Shown in pieces: positions 58,205 through 64,000 of a stretch of DNA of 64,000 nucleotides. The DNA is taken from positions 1-64,000 of the forward strand of contig RQOL01000444.1 of assembly GCA_013076295.1 (NCBI GenBank), given 5' to 3'. Source of the DNA: Sanderia malayensis (lineage: Eukaryota; Cnidaria; Scyphozoa; Semaeostomeae; Pelagiidae). The notes beneath the pieces are model-generated. The model saw only the letters and a program-made list of their open reading frames with translations, was not told the DNA's origin and did not search any database. Both the position numbers and the translations under genes were made by a program. The stretch's first letter is position 1; each line of letters begins with the position of its first letter.

Positions 58205-59240
58205 TTTCATAAGCACCTCTGGACCTGGTCTTGAGAAATGTCAATGCACATTGCAAGCGTGCTTTTCCCCCGCTGGACCGCCAGTCAGAATTGCTATCAT
58301 ATTTCGGGGGACAGGATAACGAATTTCTCCTGATGAGACACAAGCATATCACAAAGACGTCAATGTCTACTGGCAAGCCAATGCCTGGGCTGACACTGCC
58401 TTCTGCGTTGATTGGGTCAAAAAAACCTTGAAGCCTGCCGTGGAAAAGGATGGTGCAGGAAATGAAGAATTTGTCTTGTTTTGTGATAACCTAAACGCTC
58501 AGTCAAATGAATTATTCTGCAGTGAAGTCAGAAAAATAAATGGCATTGTATGGTACGGGGTAGCTGGTGCAACCGATATCGGGCAACCAGTTGATTGTGG
58601 ATTTGGCAGCATGTTAAAATCCATGACCTTCACTATTCAAGACGAGTGGCTGGAAGACGATGAAAACATCGATCTGTGGCTGGATAATTCTGAGCAAAAG
58701 CTTGATGTAAAGCAGCGAAAAATCCTGATCACGCATTGGGTGGGTGAGGCTGTTAAGCATTTGTCTAGCAATAGTTATGCAAAATCACGTCACCACTGCT
58801 TTGAGAAAACAGTTTGCTTGATAACTGCGGGCGGCTCTGAAGATGAAAAAATCCAGCCAGAAGGGTTGCCTGGTTATAAGTTGCCACCACAATTACAAGT
58901 AGCAGCTGGCGAAAATCATATAGAATGCCCTCCACAAGAAGTTGCATCCCCGCCTGAAGATGTAGACATTGCATCTGATGAAGAGCTTGAGCCAACTGAA
59001 GATGAGGCACAAGAAAGAATCGATGAAGTAAATGCATACAAGTATACAATACAACCTATCGAGTATACAACCATGACATGATTGGTCGCACAATGCAGGC
59101 ATTTTACGATGAATGGTGCACAGGCAATTAGATGGTACAACACTAAGCTCTGTGAATATCGAGTTTTGTTTGAAGACGAAAGCGAGGACTATATCACTAG
59201 TTTTGACATTAATGGTGTGGACATGATACTTGTACAACCA
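58205..59240 (+). pseudogene. Pogo-type transposase, 3' part (DDE catalytic domain)
   Basis: The frame resumes with ISTSGPGLEK. A TAA at 58317-58319 interrupts RIAIIFRGTG, then DVNVYWQANAWADTAFCVDW leads to the second catalytic Asp in VLFCDNLNAQ, and TDIGQPVDCGFG carries the third acidic residue: a DDD triad of the DDE_1/Tigger class. After an acidic tail, one-base shifts near 59080 and 59110 separate pieces of the C-terminus (GRTMQAFYDEWCTG, then IRWYNTKLCEYRVLF and VDMILV). With stops, shifts and the insertion it cannot be functional. Confidence 0.85.
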
Positions 59241-59427
59241 ACATTAGCCACAAACGTTTGCAAACTAACCCTTAGCCTGTTTTTAATTTGTTCTGTTTGT
59301 TTTTATAAATAATTAATTAAGAAACTGTTAAGAAATTTTTACTGGTGAAATGTGTCTAAAATGCCCCTAAATTTATGAAACGTTGACTAGTGAAGCTTCT
59401 CCTAGGTTTCTTATAAAAAAACGTGTA

Positions 59428-59532
59428 TTCTCAAGTCACTTGAAATCGACAATACTAAAAAGCGGAACACAGAACAACCCAAGAACAGGAACACTCCAAG
59501 AACAATCCAAGAACACGCCAAGAACCTGCCAG
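59428..59532 (+). other. Short AAGAAC-rich stretch
   Basis: Irregular repeats of CCAAGAACA lie between the pogo right end and the direct repeat at 59533. No function seen. Confidence 0.5.
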
Positions 59533-59849
59533 CCAGCTTTCCCTTCCCCTGACTATGCAATGTTGCCATTATTATGGAAAGAAAACCTCATCATATCCTC
59601 AAAGAAGCTGAGAAACAACACCTAACCAACATTGATCGTTTGGGGGAGGGGAAAGACAAAGGCAGTCTCACAATTTATGTGGACGATTGTCTGAAATTTG
59701 GTAGAACATTTGAAAAGGGTATGTAGCATTTGGAGTCTTGCTATTTCACATTACTTGTTGTAAAGAAAAGCATTGCATAGGTGACACGTTTTTGGGGGTA
59801 ATGAGAAAGCAACTTCCGAGAACCAATGACAAAAAAGGGTAGCTGGGGT
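59533..59849 (+). repeat. 317-bp direct repeat, left copy
   Basis: This segment, from CCAGCTTTCCCTTCCCCTGA to GGGTAGCTGGGGTA, recurs at 63468-63785 with only a few substitutions. A frame inside reads MERKPHHILKEAEKQHLTNI, GEGKDKGSLTIYVDDCLKFG and RTFEKG, ending at a donor-like site (AAAAGG|GTATGT), so it may contain an exon; YVDDCLKFGR vaguely recalls TLDc-type domains, which I cannot confirm. The two copies bracket the Rep gene and the Tc1-like remnant. Confidence 0.85.
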
Positions 59850-60310
59850 AAATGAGAGAAAGGGTAACTATTTCACACAAGATTTAGTTATTTCACCGAA
59901 AATGAATATGTTTCTAAAGAAACAACATGATTCACAAGTTTTTACGTTAGGCCAAACACGTAAACAAAGGTTTTCTAGTGTCCTCAGTCATGTTTATTTC
60001 GACATTTTGACAGAGTATACATGCAGTTGGGACAATCGCTAATTTCACAATTTTACGCATTTCATAATTGTACTTACCAAACGATATGACAAAGAAGAAG
60101 ACACAAGAAAAACGGAGACGTCGCTGTTGCAGAATTCAACTTCTGAAGTATTGCCTGGAATTGAATTATAAATATCATGTGGCTATTGATACCCCACAGA
60201 TTTGCAGGAAGTAATGGGAGTGTTGTGAGATTTTAATCACATATCACTGGTGAATGAGTTGGCTGTGAATTGGCGCGTTCTATTCATTTTTTCAAACCAA
60301 CAATAAGCAC
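59850..60310 (+). other. Upstream region of the Rep-like gene
   Basis: No iteron matching ACGNGTTACC is found here. A short basic frame at 60088-60210 (MTKKKTQEKRRRRCC) is not clearly a gene. A promoter would be expected, but no convincing motif was seen. Confidence 0.4.
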
Positions 60311-61666
60311 ATGTTCTATTTGATAATGTCTGAATCTGATTTGCAAATGTCTCGTAGTGGAAAGAGGCAGTACCTGGTGACCTATTCCCAGGCTGATTAC
60401 CACAAATTTGCAACAAGGGAAAGTTTCGGTATGATGTTGGAAAAGGAGTTTAATAGTGGGAACAGCAAAGTAAAAGTGTCCCATTGGGCCTGTTGTAAAG
60501 AGATGCACGAAGCTGGTGGGTTTCACTATCACTGCTGTTTGAAGCTGACAGGGGTGAAAAAGTGGTTGAGTGTCAAGAGAGACATCACGAAGAATCACAA
60601 CATTGTTGTCAATTTTTCTGACAGTCACAGTCATTATATCTATGCATATCGATATGTGTGCAAGTCAGATACAGAAGTTGCACACAGTCCAGGTCATCCC
60701 GATTTGTCTGAAGTGGGATCTCCATGCACAAACGCTTCCACCGCTGCGCTTCGTGAAGGCAGCAGAAAGCGCAGATCTGCATCACCAAGTTCACAGAAAT
60801 GCACAAGCAGCAAAATCAAGAGGCGCCTTAGCAATCTTGAAGTTTGTGATTATGTTGTCGAAAACAACATTCACAATCTACAGGAGCTATTTGCAAAAGC
60901 AGATTCGGGTAAGCAAGAAGGTGAATGTGATTTGGCGATTTTCTTGTTTTCCCATGCTCAGAAGACATTAGATAAGCTAATCAGCAAGTCTTGGCTTTTA
61001 AAGACTGCCTCAAGTGGTTTAGCTGTCCGCCAAGTTAGCAGAATTGATAAGGTGCGAGATGCTGCAAAAAATGGCTGCCTTCATGAATGTCATGGGAGCT
61101 GGATGGAGTGCGCCCTGGAGGTTTTAACCTTCAATGGAGTAGATCCAGCTGTGTTTGCCAAATACATTCGAGATCTTTTGGTATTGGGGAGAGGAAAATT
61201 CCGTAACCTCCTGATATATGGCCGGTCAAATTGCGCCAAAACATTCATGTTGAAGCCCCTGCAGAGTATATTTGGAGAAGGCCTTTTTGACAACCCAGCA
61301 AATGACAAATACGCTTGGGTGGGTGCTGACAAAGCAGAAGTGATATTGTTGCAAGACTTCCGATTCAGCAAGGAGGTCATTACGTGGAAAGACTTGCTAC
61401 TGCTTCTTGAAGGTGAGACAGTGAAGTTGCCAGCTGCAAAGAATCACTTCACATCAGATGTAGTCATTCAGTCTGATGTCCCTATATTCGCAACAGGAAA
61501 GTCTCCCACTGCTTACTGAGGACCTTTCAATGCGGAAGACGAGCGTGAAACAGACATGATGAACAGTCGGTGGAGGTTGGTGCATTTCAAGCATGTTTTT
61601 GAGGAGGAAAATCAGAAAAGAATAGCACCATGTGGTGCTTCTTTTGCAAAACCTGTTCTGTTATAA
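60311..61666 (+). pseudogene. CRESS/parvovirus-like Rep: HUH nuclease plus SF3 helicase, one in-frame stop
   Basis: The frame from ATG 60311 (others at 60326 and 60347) runs 402 codons to TGA 61517-61519, and stays open in the same frame for another 48 codons to TAA 61664-61666. HUH part: motif I YLVTYSQAD (21-29), motif II FHYHC with His72 and His74, motif III YRYVCK with Tyr115 and Lys118. After a basic Ser/Arg linker comes an SF3 helicase: Walker A GRSNCAKT (304-311), Walker B VILLQDF, motif C FATGKS. The downstream part carries NSRWRLVHF, the expected arginine-finger region, so the TGA removes a needed piece. Walker A has Ala where Gly is usual. Known role: rolling-circle or rolling-hairpin replication initiator. 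Inferred: a mobile or endogenised replicon, probably now inactive. Confidence 0.82.
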
Positions 61667-61745
61667 GAAAACTGACTTTAAAACATTATGGGACTGAAAG
61701 TTTGCAGAATGTAATGTTTTGCATTTAATGTTTCTTGCATTGTCT

Positions 61746-61988
61746 CCAACGCGTTACCAACGTGTTACCAACGAGTTACCATACGAGTTACCATTTTCTA
61801 TATCGGCTTCACACCAGAGATTGACGTGTTACCACGAGTTACCATCGTTTTTAAAAGAACTTATCTCTTCCTTATTTTTATGGACTCTATGGTAACTCGT
61901 GGTAACACGTCAATCACCGGTCTGAAGCCTATATAGATAATGGTAACTCGTATGGTAACTCGTCGGTAACACGTCGGTAACACGCTGG
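61746..61988. repeat. 100-bp-arm palindrome built of 12 iterons
   Basis: Arms 61746-61845 and 61889-61988 are inverted copies with about 9 mismatches in 100, around a 43-nt AT-rich spacer. Each arm has six copies of ACGNGTTACC; 11 of the 12 match this decamer and the twelfth has GCG. Four copies per arm are nearly tandem at the outer side and two lie at the inner side. It starts 80 bp after the natural end of the Rep frame. Clustered iterons in a hairpin are what Rep proteins bind at origins, so this is a candidate origin or terminal hairpin. An unrelated MITE is the alternative. Confidence 0.75.
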
Positions 61989-62009
61989 AATAAAGAAAAT
62001 ATGCCTCAC

Positions 62010-62742
62010 CTATAAATTATTCATCGTCATGACACCTAAATACTTAATTCGCTGGCCTTTTGCCTTCTTTACCATATCAATACGTTTATGCATAGATGCA
62101 ATTGTTTTATCAATAATTTCGGGGGAATAATTCAGTAGTGTCTGTTTAGCTCTTTCACATAATTCCGAGTACGTCTCGTGCGTTATTCTGTTGTTAAATG
62201 CATCTCCTCGCAGTCTTGACTTAACGTTGTGGAAAACATTTTCGATCGGATTGAGCTACATGATCCGTCCAAACGGATGGTGTCAATGACCTGCGAACCT
62301 TCTTAGCAAATTCATATCTAAGTTTGAGATCTTTTCGACTCAAAACTCCCTTCTTCCTTGAATGCGAATACTTAAATCCAGCTTTTCTCAACACGTGCCT
62401 CACTGTTTCATCAGAAATATCCGGTGACACACCAGCAAACACTTTCAGTCTCTTTGTTGTGAAATACCCATAGTCTTTTCGCAAAATTTCAACCTGTCGC
62501 AGAATATTACGTTTGTCTCGAACAGTAAGTTTCGGGGGGCGACCTTTGTTATTTTTTCTTTTGTCAACAGTTGTGTCCTGGATTGGCCGTTTCATATGTC
62601 TACAAATTGTTGCTTTGGAATATTTTCCATATTTTTTGACTTTTGAAATTTCCCTCCATGTTTTATTTTGATCTTGGTGAAGATAGTGCCAGTGAATTGA
62701 AACAGCCAGGGGAACTCGGTTAAGTTTGCACTTGGGCTTCAT
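62010..62742 (-). pseudogene. Tc1/IS630-like transposase with catalytic core deleted
   Basis: The minus-strand frame starts MKPKCKLNRVPLAVSIHWHY. It encodes paired helix-turn-helix regions (KTWREISKVKKYGKYSKATI; GRPPKLTVRDKRNILRQVEI; DISDETVRHVLRKAGFKYSH) up to VWTDH, which should begin the DDE domain. There the frame shifts to NPIENVFHNVKSRLRGDAFN and runs through YSPEIIDKTIASMHKRIDM to a stop at 62010, the typical C-terminus. The catalytic middle is missing, so this is an internally deleted, nonautonomous relic. It faces the Rep gene tail to tail, with the iteron palindrome between them. Confidence 0.8.
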
Positions 62743-63467
62743 GTTCTTATGTACGATTCTGTAACATTTAAGAAAGCCCTATACTAATAACATGTTCACA
62801 CTTGTTGCTAAGTGCAATATGCACATTAAGGAAGTAGCAAACTGTTCAATTGATTATCTAAAATTCAGGTGCATAATTGAGGTCCTCAAAGCATGTGTTT
62901 TTTCTCTTGTTTCTCAAGGTCAATGACAAAAGATAATGCAAAAATATTGGAAACAACAGGAATTGGTAAGTAACTCTTATATTGGGCTTCACTATGTGTT
63001 TTGATAAAAAATTGCATCCACCCTTTCCCATCTCATCCGACCACATTGCATATAAAAGTAGACGCCACAGTAATTAAATTGTACATGCCATTCCAACTAA
63101 GCGGCATGAAAGTAATTTCAGTTCCTCGTTCCCAAGGATTAGTCACCATGGAGCAACTTTTAAGCTTTTGTGCATGCAACAAAATCTTCACATTCGGCTT
63201 ATACTCCCAAATCCCCCCAAAACGTCCCAGGACTCCCTATAAACAATTAAATTTCAATATTCTACACTATAACATCAGTTAGTCACTCTGCAATACTATC
63301 CCATTGACAAGCGCATGACTAGAATCGCAGATAACGAGGATGCAACTTGAAAAAAATTCTAAGTGTAAAAAATTTGTAGGACAATCCTTCACAAAATACA
63401 TTGAGACTCGCAAAAATACAAGATAGCAGTACGTTTTTTGGCAAACGTTTGCACGAAAAATGATTCT
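62743..63467 (+). other. No gene recognised
   Basis: Unique-looking DNA between the Tc1-like remnant and the right direct repeat. Short frames only. Termini of the Tc1-like element were not identified. Confidence 0.5.
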
Positions 63468-63785
63468 CCAGCTTTCCCTTCCCCTGACTATGCAATGTTG
63501 CCATTATTATGGAAAGAAAACCTCATCATATCCTCAACGAAGCTGAGAAACGACACCTAACCAACATTGATTGTTTGGGGGAGGGGAAAGACAAAGGCAG
63601 TCTCACAATTTATGTGGACGATTGTCTGAAATTTGGAAGAACATTTGAAAAGGGTATGTAGCATTTGGAGTCTTGCTATTTCACATTACTTGTTGTAAAG
63701 AAAAGCATTGCATAGGTGACACGTTTTTGGGGGTAATGAGAAAGCAACTTCCGAGAACCAATGACAAAAAAGGGTAGCTGGGGTA
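63468..63785 (+). repeat. 317-bp direct repeat, right copy
   Basis: Nearly identical to 59533-59849, with changes such as CGAAGCTGAGAAACGACACC for CAAAGAAGCTGAGAAACAACACC and GAT-TGTT for GATCGTT. It preserves the same possible exon. It passes straight into a TATAG tract at 63786, whereas the left copy continues into unique DNA. Confidence 0.85.
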
Positions 63786-64000
63786 TAGTATGATTTTATA
63801 GTAGGCATAGTAGGTATAATATGTTTGTATTGTAGTTATAGTATGTTTGTATAGTAGGTATAGTATGTTGGTATAGTATTTAGGTACAGTATGTATGTAT
63901 GTATGTATGTATGTATGTATGTATGTATGTATGTATGTATGTATGTATGTATGTATGTATGGGCATGAGCGGCAGCGAATGCAGCATGTGAAGCGCGCCA
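63786..64000 (+). repeat. TATAG and (TATG)n tracts, start of an A' module
   Basis: TATAG tract 63786-63890, (TATG)n 63891-63959, then GGGCATGAGCGGCAGCGAAT, an A' module cut by the window end. Its stem reads GCATGT-GAA-GCGCGC, decayed in the left arm. Another composite unit probably continues beyond the window. Confidence 0.85.

Larger units (their letters stand above)
53566..59427 (+). mobile_element. Pogo/Tigger-type DNA transposon carrying a large insertion
   Basis: The left end TACACGTTTTTTTATATGAA (53566) mirrors the right end, whose complement reads TACACGTTTTTTTATAAGAA (ending 59427). The outer TA is the expected pogo target duplication, so the element proper is about 53568-59425. It holds a broken transposase in two parts, 53957-54970 and 58205-59240, and about 3.2 kb of composite GC-rich repeat DNA between them. 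A related MITE lies at 33259-33582. Confidence 0.85.

Noticed and set aside
61746..61988. The iteron palindrome as the TIR pair of the neighbouring Tc1-like remnant
   Set aside because: Both arms lie on the same side of the transposase fragment, and no matching sequence is seen beyond its other end.

Overview
This is eukaryotic, intron-bearing, AT-rich DNA dominated by repeats. It looks like an invertebrate animal genome. A cnidarian such as a coral or anemone is my best guess from the mix of element families; this is inference, since no ribosomal or other phylogenetic marker lies in the window. There are no bacterial-style operons, and I recognise no tRNA or rRNA gene.

Layout. (1) 1-22,260 is a higher-order array. 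Composite units of about 2.1-3.8 kb repeat in the same orientation. Each has a 1.0-1.5 kb AT-rich core (called B here), a minisatellite with 14-bp monomer TAGGGTATGTATTG, a (TATG)n microsatellite, and GC-rich hairpin modules of about 105 bp (A and A'). (2) 24,271-30,429 holds an autonomous-type Helitron gene of eight exons with HUH nuclease and helicase, broken by two one-base frameshifts. (3) 30,430-35,197 is mostly unannotatable, with a small pogo-type MITE and a putative three-exon 154-codon gene. (4) 35,198-40,805 is a second copy of the sequence at 1-1,869 followed by another composite unit. (5) 40,806-47,100 holds fragments: a THAP-like exon, a PIF/Harbinger transposase remnant, a LINE 3' end and a TTAA-flanked inverted-repeat element. 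(6) 47,105-53,267 is a TIR element with a Penelope-like retroelement (PLE) cluster inserted in it. The cluster has an inverted fragment, a 5'-truncated copy and a full-length GIY-YIG PLE, bounded by a 12-bp target-site duplication. (7) 53,566-59,427 is a pogo/Tigger-type transposon with matching TIRs and TA duplications; its dead transposase is split by about 3.2 kb of GC-rich composite repeats. (8) 59,533-63,785 is bounded by 317-bp direct repeats. It contains a CRESS/parvovirus-like Rep gene (HUH plus SF3 helicase), an adjacent 100-bp-arm palindrome built from 12 iterons, and a deleted Tc1/IS630-type transposase. (9) The window ends in another composite-repeat fragment.

Relationships. Nesting gives a relative order: the PLE landed in an older TIR element, and composite-repeat DNA landed in the pogo element. 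The most novel-looking assembly is the Rep gene followed within about 80 bp by an iteron palindrome, which suggests a Rep-type mobile replicon domesticated into, or moving within, an animal genome. Several frames are broken by single-T changes in homopolymers, so some decay may be sequencing error.
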